Shown piece after piece: positions 16,450 through 23,419 of a stretch of DNA of 64,000 bases. A program made the position numbers and the translations under genes. Under the pieces are notes generated by a model that ran no database searches, was not told the origin of the DNA, and was given only the letters and a program-made list of their open reading frames with translations. Where the stretch lies: NCBI RefSeq assembly GCF_014207855.1, contig NZ_JACHKZ010000001.1, positions 186,001-250,000 on the forward strand, in the 5' to 3' direction. The stretch's first letter is position 1, and every line of letters starts with the position of its first letter. Origin of the DNA: Comamonas odontotermitis (lineage in GTDB: Bacteria; Pseudomonadota; Gammaproteobacteria; Burkholderiales; Burkholderiaceae_C).

Positions 16450-17817
16450 TCAGACGGCCGGCATGGCTGGCATACCGAGGCGGTAGCAAGTGGTATAGGG
16501 CGCAGGGGCTGCCACCTGGCCAAAACTGCCATGGTGCAAAGCCATGATGCGCTGGGTGATTTCATGCCCCAAGTGCAGGCTGTCTACGGGCTCCGGGGCC
16601 GCGGCCTGCCCGGCGCGGCCGCCGTCGTCGCACACCTGCAGCCAGCAGCGGCCACCCTCGGGCGAGACGTCCAGGCCGCCCTGCACCTCGATCTGCGTTC
16701 CGGGCGGCGTATGGCGCAAGGCGTTTTCCACCAGATTGCGCAGCGCCACTTCCAGTAATACCGCATGGCCCCTCACCCACAGGGCATCGGGCATTTCCAC
16801 CGCCAGACTACCGCCGTGCTGCCAGGCAGCCTGCGCGTACTCTGCCGCAACCGTCCGCGCCAGTTGGGCCACATCCACAGGCTGGGCCTGCTGTGTCAGC
16901 GCTACCCGGCTGCTGCGCGCCAGCGCGAGAATCTGGTTGAGCACATGGCCAGCACGCAGGGCATCGCTGCGGATGCGCTCCACCGCCTGCGCCTGCTGCG
17001 GCTGCGGCAGGCCGCCCTGCAAGGCCTGGGCGTGCAGGCTGATCGACGCGAGCGGCGTGCGCAGCTCGTGGGCCACTTCATTGGCAAGCTTGCGCTCGTG
17101 TTCCATGGCCTCGTCGTTGCGGTCGAGCAAGGTGTTGATGGAATAGGTGACCGCACGGAATTCCTGCCAGTCGTGGCCGGTGGACAGGCGCTGCCCCTGC
17201 TCGGGCTGCAGCTCTTCCACATCCTGGGACAGCTGGTGCAGCGGCTTGAGGCCTGCGCGTATCGTCAGCCCCAGCACCAGGGTGACCACCGGCAGCAGCC
17301 ACAGGCCGGGCAGCACCATCTGGCCAGCAATGTCGTCCGCCAGATCATCGCGCTCCTGCAGGGCCACCATCACCGTCACCTTGCGGGTGTGCTCAGCGTT
17401 CCATTGGGTAAAGGTGCGCCACGACTGCTTTTTCTCGCCCAACTGCGCATCGAAGAAACCTTCGCGCTCATCAGCGAACTTCAGCCGGGGCGCGCTGCCC
17501 ACATTGAGCAGCATATTGCCCTGGTCGTCCCACAGCTGCATGCTCATGGATTGCTGGTAATCGTGGGCGCGCAGGCCGGGCAGCGCCACTCGCGGCGTTG
17601 TCTTGCCCTGGGCAAAGGCGTCGGAGACCGGCAGGTTCAGCACCAGGGCCGCCACGCTGGCGAGATGGCCATCAGTCAACTCATCGGCCTCTTCCACGCC
17701 TGCCTGGTAGCCCCAGAACACGAAGCTGGCCCACACCACCACCAGCGCCCCCAGTATCCATACCTGCAGACGCGTCTGCAGGCGCGGCAGCCGCTGCGAT
17801 GCGGCAGATGCATTCAT
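16450..17817 (-). CDS. Sensor histidine kinase (PmrB/QseC type) with degenerate ATP lid
   Basis: 455 residues. Membrane helices lie at about 20-38 and 168-187, flanking a periplasmic sensor region, followed by a HAMP-like linker. The H-box NEVAHELRTP has His250 and the N-box is NLVENALRH (361-369). The G1 box reads VCDDGG (396-400), not DxGxG, and the G2 box is LHLGHEI (414-420) instead of the GxGLGLxI form. ATP binding or kinase activity may therefore be altered and phosphatase activity favoured. Its start overlaps the regulator stop by 4 nt (ATGA), so the two are translationally coupled. Confidence 0.88.
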   Translation of the reverse strand: MNASAASQRLPRLQTRLQVWILGALVVVWASFVFWGYQAGVEEADELTDGHLASVAALVLNLPVSDAFAQGKTTPRVALPGLRAHDYQQSMSMQLWDDQGNMLLNVGSAPRLKFADEREGFFDAQLGEKKQSWRTFTQWNAEHTRKVTVMVALQERDDLADDIAGQMVLPGLWLLPVVTLVLGLTIRAGLKPLHQLSQDVEELQPEQGQRLSTGHDWQEFRAVTYSINTLLDRNDEAMEHERKLANEVAHELRTPLASISLHAQALQGGLPQPQQAQAVERIRSDALRAGHVLNQILALARSSRVALTQQAQPVDVAQLARTVAAEYAQAAWQHGGSLAVEMPDALWVRGHAVLLEVALRNLVENALRHTPPGTQIEVQGGLDVSPEGGRCWLQVCDDGGRAGQAAAPEPVDSLHLGHEITQRIMALHHGSFGQVAAPAPYTTCYRLGMPAMPAV

Positions 17818-18515
17818 GCCCCGGCATCCTGCGGCATGAAGTAGCCCACGCCGCGCATCGTCTGAATGTAGTCTGCGCCCAGTTTCTTGCGCAGGTGGTG
17901 GATGTGCACCTCGACCGCATTGCTCTCGATCGATGCATCAAAGCTGTAGAGCTTTTCTTCAAGTTGCTGGCGCGAAAGCACCCGGCCATGGGCCTGCAGC
18001 AAGATGAGCAAAATTGCGTAGGCGCGCGGCGACATCTCCACCAGCGCACCTTGGAGGCGCACCTGGTGCTGCGCCGGGTCGAGCACCATGTCGCGGTAAT
18101 GGATCAGCGGGTTGGCGCGTCCGGCTGCGCGGCGCACCAAGGCCCGCAGGCGGGCTTGCAGTTCCTGGGCATCGAATGGCTTGGAGAGATAATCGTCCGC
18201 CCCCAGGTCCAACCCTTCGATACGGTCGTGGACGCCATCGCGCGCCGTCAGAATGATCACGGGCGTTGCCGGATCTGGCAGCGTCTTGGCCAGACCCGTG
18301 GGCGCAGGCGCGTTGCGCAGCCGCTGCAGAACGCTGGTGCCGTCACCGTCGGGCAACCCCAGATCCAGCAGCACCGCGTCAAAACCCTCCGTGGTCAGCG
18401 CCGTCCAGGCCGAAGCAATGGTGCTGCACCAGTCCACCGCATGGCCGCGTTGCTGCAGGTTGGCTTTGAGCCCTTCGGCAATGCCGGCATCGTCTTCAAC
18501 CAGAAGTATTCGCAT
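17814..18515 (-). CDS. OmpR-family response regulator (PmrA/QseB type)
   Basis: 233 residues from the ATG at 18515 (MRILLVEDD). The receiver domain has the acidic pair Asp8-Asp9, phospho-acceptor Asp51, Thr90 and Lys112; the C-terminal winged helix spans about 140-230 and ends HIHHLRKKLG...VGYF. An extra Ala/Pro-rich stretch of about 14 residues (70-84) lies between helix 3 and strand 4. It is co-transcribed with the kinase and divergent from a PAP2 phosphatase. A PmrA-box-like site lies in the 63-nt divergent promoter, which supports a role in envelope/LPS modification. Confidence 0.9.
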   Translation of the reverse strand: MRILLVEDDAGIAEGLKANLQQRGHAVDWCSTIASAWTALTTEGFDAVLLDLGLPDGDGTSVLQRLRNAPAPTGLAKTLPDPATPVIILTARDGVHDRIEGLDLGADDYLSKPFDAQELQARLRALVRRAAGRANPLIHYRDMVLDPAQHQVRLQGALVEMSPRAYAILLILLQAHGRVLSRQQLEEKLYSFDASIESNAVEVHIHHLRKKLGADYIQTMRGVGYFMPQDAGA

Positions 18516-18550
18516 GCCAGCCATTGTGCATGAGGGCAACCCACTTCTAC

Positions 18551-18567
18551 ATTAAGAAATGCTTAAG
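18551..18567 (-). promoter_or_regulatory. PmrA-box-like response-regulator site
   Basis: Read on the minus strand the site is CTTAAG-CATTT-CTTAAT, which fits the PmrA/BasR consensus YTTAAK-N5-YTTAAK as I remember it with no mismatch. It lies in the 63-nt space between the divergent response-regulator and PAP2-phosphatase genes, so one phosphorylated dimer could control both promoters. The match of site, regulator family and target type supports the call. Confidence 0.65.
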
Positions 18568-18578
18568 CCCAACCGCGC

Positions 18579-19301
18579 ATGCTGCATGCCATGCCATCGC
18601 CAACGCGTCTTCCGCTCCCCGCCAACACCAGTTCCACACCCTCTCCCCGCTGGATCGTCATCTCCCTGATCGGCTTCGTGCTCGCCTCCCTCTGGGATCT
18701 GGCCGGGCAGGATGTCGCCATGGCCCGCTGGTGGGGCACCGCCCAGGGTTTTGCGCTGCGCGACAACCATTTTCTGGTGAACTACATGCACGAGGTGATG
18801 CGCATGCTTGGCTGGATCATCGTGGTCTTGCTCAGCATCGGGGTGTGGTTTCCATGGGGCCCGCTGCGCCGCATGCCTATGGCCCGTCGCGTGCAGCTGG
18901 TGGTGGCCATTCTGGTGTCGCTGGCCGTGGTGGCCATCATCAAGCGCAGCAGCGCTACCAGTTGCCCCTGGGACATGCAGCTGTTTGGCGGCGTGGCCGA
19001 GTATGTGTCCCACTGGCGCTGGGGAGTGCGGGATGGCGGCGGCGGGCATTGCTTTCCCGCAGGCCATGCAGCCGCCGGTTTTGCCTTCCTGGGCGGCTAC
19101 TTTGCGCTGTACCGCGATGCACCGCGCGCTGCGCGCTGGTGGCTGGCGATCGCCTTGGTGGTGGGCTTCGCCCTTGGCATTGGCCAGCAGATGCGCGGCG
19201 CCCATTACATGAGCCACACGCTGTGGACTGCCTGGTTGTGCTGGACAGCAGGCCTGGCCGTGGATGCCGTGGTTCAGCGGCGCAAGGCCGTGCAGGGTTG
19301 A
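18579..19301 (+). CDS. PAP2-family membrane phosphatase
   Basis: 240 residues with about five or six membrane helices. Phosphatase motifs: KRSSATSCP (the KX6-RP motif with Cys for Arg), FPAGHA (PSGH-type) and RGAHYMSH (SRxxxxxH-type). PAP2 enzymes of this class dephosphorylate lipids such as lipid A or undecaprenyl pyrophosphate on the periplasmic side. Divergent from a PmrAB-type system with a PmrA-like box between, it is probably an LPS-modification gene under that system. A second in-frame ATG lies 12 nt downstream. Confidence 0.85.
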   Translation: MLHAMPSPTRLPLPANTSSTPSPRWIVISLIGFVLASLWDLAGQDVAMARWWGTAQGFALRDNHFLVNYMHEVMRMLGWIIVVLLSIGVWFPWGPLRRMPMARRVQLVVAILVSLAVVAIIKRSSATSCPWDMQLFGGVAEYVSHWRWGVRDGGGGHCFPAGHAAAGFAFLGGYFALYRDAPRAARWWLAIALVVGFALGIGQQMRGAHYMSHTLWTAWLCWTAGLAVDAVVQRRKAVQG

Positions 19302-19317
19302 CGCATATCGGTATGGG

Positions 19318-19480
19318 TCAATAGCTGTCGGTGCTTGCTGTGCCTGCAAGCGGTATTCTTGTCGCAGCTTCTGCGCCCCAGGCCGTCACCATCCCGTCAA
19401 CAAAAAGAGCCACTGTCGCCCATTTGGCAGGCGCAAGCAGCTCATCTTTCAATAGCAAACACTTTTGAAGCCGTTTGCCA
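19318..19480. repeat. Two degenerate dispersed repeats between PAP2 and pyk
   Basis: TCAATAGCTG followed by GCTTGCTGTGCCTGCAAGC (19318-19353), and a second TTTCAATAGC near 19447-19457 preceded by GCGCAAGCAGC. Both fit the dispersed-repeat pattern of the window. The convergent gap holds no gene and no clear terminator. Confidence 0.4.
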
Positions 19481-19489
19481 CGCCCGGTA

Positions 19490-20935
19490 TCACACCACCC
19501 GGGATATCTTCATCATGTTCGTGCCACCGGGTGAGCCCATGGGTTCGCCGCAGGTGATGGCGTAGATATCGCCGCTTTGCACAATACCGCGCGCCTTGAG
19601 GTGTACCTCGGCCTGGCCCAGTGCGGTATCGCGGTCAGCGCTGGTATCCATCAGCAATGGGCGAACGTTGCGGTACAGCGCCATCTTGCGCTGCGTGGCT
19701 ACCTTGGGGGTGAGCGCGTAGATCGGGATCTGCGTGCGGTGGCGGCTCATCCACAGTGCCGTGGAGCCACTGTCGGTCATGGCCACCAACGCCTTGGCGC
19801 CCAGGTGCGTGGCGGTGAAGAGCGCACCCAGTGCAATGCTCTGATCGATGCGCTGGAAGGTCTTGCCGACAAAATCGGTGTCCGCGGCCCAGTCTGCCGA
19901 AGCCTCTGCAGCAGCGCAGATGGCAACCATCTCCTGCACGGTTTCCAGCGGGAATTTGCCAGCTGCGGTCTCAGCGCTCAGCATCACCGCGTCGGTACCG
20001 TCGAGCACGGCGTTGGCCACGTCGCTCACCTCGGCGCGCGTGGGCACGGGGTTGGTGATCATGCTCTCCATCATCTGGGTGGCGGTGATGACGACCTTGT
20101 CCATCTCGCGCGCCAGGCTGATCATCTTCTTTTGCAGCGCAGGCACGGCGGCGTGGCCCACTTCGACGGCCAGATCGCCACGCGCCACCATGATGCCATC
20201 GGACACACGCAGAATGTCTTCGAGGTGCGGTATGGCTTCGGCCCGCTCGATCTTGGCAATCAGGCCGGGGCGGTGGCGGTATTCGGCCGCAGCCACCATG
20301 CACAGCTGGCGCGCCATTTCCATGTCGGTGGCAGTCTTGGGAAAGCTGACGGCCACATAGTCGGCCTGGAAGCTCATCGCAGTCTTGATGTCTTCCATGT
20401 CCTTGGCCGTGAGCGCTGGCGCCGTCAGGCCGCCGCCCTTTTTGTTGATGCCCTTGTTGTTGGACAGCTCGCCGCCGAGCTTGACCGTGGTGTGGACGGC
20501 ATCGCCGCGCACGCTGTCCACCGTCAGCACGATCAGGCCATCGTTCAGCAGCAGCACGTCGCCCGTTCGCACATCGCGCGGCAGTTCCTTGTAATCCAGA
20601 CCTACGCCGTCGAGATCGCCTGGCTCGGTACGGCTGGCATCGAGCACGAACTTGGCGCCCGGCTCCAGCATCACCTTGCCTTCAGCAAACTTGCCGACGC
20701 GGATCTTGGGGCCCTGCAAGTCGGCCATGATGGCCACTTCGCGGCCAGCGCGCTGGGCCGCATCCCGCACCATGCGGGCGCGGTCCACATGGTCCTGCGC
20801 CTTGCCGTGGCTGAAATTGAGACGCACCACATTCACCCCCGAGCGGATCATCTCTTCTAGCAGCGCCGGATCGCTGGAGGCTGGGCCTAAGGTGGCAACA
20901 ATCTTGGTGGCGCGGCGAATCTTGGAGGAAGCCAT
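19490..20935 (-). CDS. pyk: Pyruvate kinase
   Basis: 481 residues, full length. Family motifs: RRATKIVATLGPAS at the start, RLNFSHG, ADLQGPKIRVG, KIERAEAIPHLEDI (active-site Lys) and ATQMMESMITNPVPTRAE. It converts phosphoenolpyruvate and ADP to pyruvate and ATP in the cytoplasm. AGGAAAA precedes the ATG. It is convergent with the PAP2 gene and stands apart from pgk and fba, so the glycolytic genes here are separate transcription units. Confidence 0.95.
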   Translation of the reverse strand: MASSKIRRATKIVATLGPASSDPALLEEMIRSGVNVVRLNFSHGKAQDHVDRARMVRDAAQRAGREVAIMADLQGPKIRVGKFAEGKVMLEPGAKFVLDASRTEPGDLDGVGLDYKELPRDVRTGDVLLLNDGLIVLTVDSVRGDAVHTTVKLGGELSNNKGINKKGGGLTAPALTAKDMEDIKTAMSFQADYVAVSFPKTATDMEMARQLCMVAAAEYRHRPGLIAKIERAEAIPHLEDILRVSDGIMVARGDLAVEVGHAAVPALQKKMISLAREMDKVVITATQMMESMITNPVPTRAEVSDVANAVLDGTDAVMLSAETAAGKFPLETVQEMVAICAAAEASADWAADTDFVGKTFQRIDQSIALGALFTATHLGAKALVAMTDSGSTALWMSRHRTQIPIYALTPKVATQRKMALYRNVRPLLMDTSADRDTALGQAEVHLKARGIVQSGDIYAITCGEPMGSPGGTNMMKISRVV

Positions 20936-21110
20936 GGATGTTTTCCTGAGCGTTGGGGTTGTCTCAAACGGGAGGCTGGAGCTGTTTCATGTAACTGTAT
21001 ACAGCTTCATTCTGTAATCGAGTTTCCATTCTGACACCAAAGTCCCCGTTTGCGGTTACCAACGGGTTTCATTCGATGTGCGCCTGCACAATTGATGTAC
21101 TTTGGCCACG

Positions 21111-21196
21111 CAGCAAGCATAAACACCTGCTTATGCAGGCGTAGCATGCACGATAAGCTATTTCTTCTATAGCGAATTGCATGCATGCGCTTGCCA
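21111..21196. repeat. Degenerate dispersed repeat cluster upstream of pyk
   Basis: CCTGC-TTAT-GCAGG hairpin at 21126-21139, then ATAAGCTATTTCTTCTATAGCG, then paired TGCATGC-type motifs. It fills the end of the 276-nt gap between pyk and pepP. The pyk promoter is expected in the other half of the gap (20936-21100), where I see no certain motif. Confidence 0.4.
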
Positions 21197-21211
21197 CTGG
21201 CTGTTTACAGA

Positions 21212-22627
21212 TCAGCCGTCGCGCATCAAGGCCTCGATCTCATCGGCAGCCACTGGTACACCGCGCGTCAAAAGCTCGCAGCCCGTTTCGGTGATCAGTG
21301 CGTCATCTTCGATGCGGATGCCGATGTTGTGGAACTGCTCGGGCACACCTTCAGCGGGGCGCACGTAGATGCCAGGCTCGATGGTGGTGACCATGCCCGC
21401 GCGCAGGATACGGCTTGGGCGGTTGATGATCAGCTCGCCCGAGAGCGGATCGCGCCGCTCGCTGATGTGGCCGACTTCGCTGGGTTCCACATAGTTGCCG
21501 CAGTCATGCACGTCCATGCCCATCCAGTGGCCGGTGCGGTGCATGTAGAACTGGAAGTAATTGCGGTTCTCGATCACATCCTGCGCATTGCCGACCTTGT
21601 TGCCGTCCAGCAGGCCCAAGTCCAGCATGCCCTGTGCCAGCACGGCCACCGTGGCGTCATGCATGTCGTTGAAGCGCTTGCCGGGCATGGCGCGCGCAAT
21701 GGCCGCATCCTGGCTGGCCAATACCAGGTCGTACAGCGCGCGCTGCGGGCCACTGAACCTGCCATTGGCCGGGAAGGTACGGGTGATGTCGCTGGCGTAG
21801 CCGTCCAGCTCGCAGCCGGCATCGATCAGCACCAGATCGCCGTTTTTGACAGGCGCAGCGTCTGCGCGGTAGTGCAGCACGCAGGCATTGGCGCCTGCTG
21901 CCACGATGGAGCCGTACGCCGGATACTGCGAGCCATGTTCACGAAAGGCCTGCAGCAGCTCGGCATCCAGATGGTATTCACGTACATCCTTGCCCGCGCG
22001 CAGCATGCGTGCGGAGCGCTGCATGGCCAGCACATGGGCGCGCGCACTGATGGCACCGGCGCGGCGCAGGATGGCGACCTCGTGCGCATCCTTGATGAGA
22101 CGCATCTCGTCCAGGATCGCACACAGATCGCGCTGCTGCTCGGGCACCAGGGCGCCATAACGGGTGCGGGCGCGCACCGCATTGAGCCACTTGGCAACCA
22201 CGCCTTCGAGCCCCGGATGGATGGCAAACGGGTACCACACCACCGTGCGGTTCTCCAGCATCTTGGCCATGCGCGCATCCTGCTCGTTGATGGCAAAGGC
22301 TTCGCTCACGCCCAACGCGGGCACGGCGGCATCGGGCCCCAGGCGGTAGCCATCCCAGATCTCGCGCGCCAGATCCTTGGGCGCGCAGAACAAGGTGCTC
22401 TTGCCATCGGCCGTGATCACCAGCGTTGCGTGCGGCTCGGTAAAACCCGTCAGGTAATAGAAATAGCTGTCGTGGCGATACAGATAATCGCTGTCGCGGT
22501 TGCGCGGGTGTTCCGGCGCCGTGGGGATGATGGCAATGCCGCCCTCACCCAGCTGGCGCGCAACCTGTGCGCGGCGCTCGGCATAAATGGCTTGGGCGGG
22601 GATGGCGGGGACGTTGTTGTTCTGCAT
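21212..22627 (-). CDS. pepP: Xaa-Pro aminopeptidase P
   Basis: 471 residues. The N-terminal domain (RRAQVARQLGEGGIAII) is followed by the pita-bread catalytic domain with dinuclear metal ligands: two Asp in DAGCELDGYASDITRTFP, His in HRTGHWMGMDVHD, Glu in TIEPGIY and Glu in IRIEDD. It removes the N-terminal residue from peptides with proline in second position. It is cytoplasmic and a single gene; TAGGAT precedes the ATG. Divergent from the Nudix gene. Confidence 0.92.
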   Translation of the reverse strand: MQNNNVPAIPAQAIYAERRAQVARQLGEGGIAIIPTAPEHPRNRDSDYLYRHDSYFYYLTGFTEPHATLVITADGKSTLFCAPKDLAREIWDGYRLGPDAAVPALGVSEAFAINEQDARMAKMLENRTVVWYPFAIHPGLEGVVAKWLNAVRARTRYGALVPEQQRDLCAILDEMRLIKDAHEVAILRRAGAISARAHVLAMQRSARMLRAGKDVREYHLDAELLQAFREHGSQYPAYGSIVAAGANACVLHYRADAAPVKNGDLVLIDAGCELDGYASDITRTFPANGRFSGPQRALYDLVLASQDAAIARAMPGKRFNDMHDATVAVLAQGMLDLGLLDGNKVGNAQDVIENRNYFQFYMHRTGHWMGMDVHDCGNYVEPSEVGHISERRDPLSGELIINRPSRILRAGMVTTIEPGIYVRPAEGVPEQFHNIGIRIEDDALITETGCELLTRGVPVAADEIEALMRDG

Positions 22628-22713
22628 GGTTCTATCCTAGCGCTGCTCCCAAAGCCCTGCAGCCATAACGCGGCCCCGCCTGCGGAAATTGGGGTAAATA
22701 CCATCGCTCATAA

Positions 22714-22752
22714 TTTAATAGCAATTCGTGCTGTATATACAGGCGCCAGCTC
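22714..22752. repeat. Degenerate dispersed repeat
   Basis: TTTAATAGCAATTCGTGCTGTATATACAGGCGCCAGC-like element between pepP and the Nudix gene; CTGTATATACAG is itself a palindrome (22731-22742). Same AATAGC box plus GCGC-type tail as the other repeats in this window. Confidence 0.4.
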
Positions 22753-22817
22753 TGGTTTTTACCTTAAAAACCGCACACTGGCAGCGCGCCCCGTTCGACT
22801 TCACCCATAATGCGCGC

Positions 22818-23318
22818 ATGCCCCACCGCTGGAAACCCAATGTCACCGTGGCCGCCGTTATCGAGCGTGATGGCCGCTTTTTACTGGTAGAAGAAGACAC
22901 TTCGGACGGTGTTCGCCTGAACAACCCTGCCGGGCATCTGGACCCTGGCGAATCGCCCATCCAGGCCTGCGCCCGCGAAGTGCTGGAAGAGACCGCATTC
23001 GATTTCAAGCCCACGGCCCTGCTAGGCATCTATATGAACCGGTTTGTCCGCACCAAGACTGGCACGGACACGACCTATATGCGCTTTTCCTTCACCGGCA
23101 CCCTGGGCACCTTCCACGAAGGCCAACCGCTGGACGATGGCATTCGCCGCACAGTATGGATGACCCAGGACGAGATACAGGCTGCCCATGATGCGGGTCA
23201 ATTACGCAGCCCGCTGGTGCTGCAGTCATTGAACGATTACCTGGCCGGGCAGCGCTTTCCGCTGGGGCTGATCTACACCGATGCGTCAGTACTGGTAGAG
23301 CCGGAGACGGGCGCTTAA
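22818..23318 (+). CDS. nudJ: Nudix hydrolase (NudJ-like phosphatase)
   Basis: 166 residues from the ATG at 22818 (MPHRWKPNVTVAAV); a longer frame begins upstream in the repeat. The Nudix box is GHLDPGE...REVLEETAFD, standard except for Ala in place of the final Gly. The N-terminal WKPNVTVAAVIE and LVEEDT match NudJ, which hydrolyses thiamine pyrophosphate and nucleotide di/triphosphates. Cytoplasmic. Frequently a neighbour of mnmA in proteobacteria, and mnmA lies about 3.5 kb away here. Confidence 0.8.
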   Translation: MPHRWKPNVTVAAVIERDGRFLLVEEDTSDGVRLNNPAGHLDPGESPIQACAREVLEETAFDFKPTALLGIYMNRFVRTKTGTDTTYMRFSFTGTLGTFHEGQPLDDGIRRTVWMTQDEIQAAHDAGQLRSPLVLQSLNDYLAGQRFPLGLIYTDASVLVEPETGA

Positions 23319-23419
23319 AACGTGTTGACGATCTCCTGACGCCAGCACTGCCGCGCAGGCGATAGCGCGGCATGCCGCCTCGTGGCAATGTGGACGCCTC
23401 ACAACGAGGAGACGACGCC

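Noticed and set aside
20995-21004. CTGTATACAG upstream of pyk as a LexA/SOS box.
   Set aside because: The spacer between CTGT and ACAG is 2 nt, not the 8 nt a LexA box needs, and pyk is not an SOS gene.
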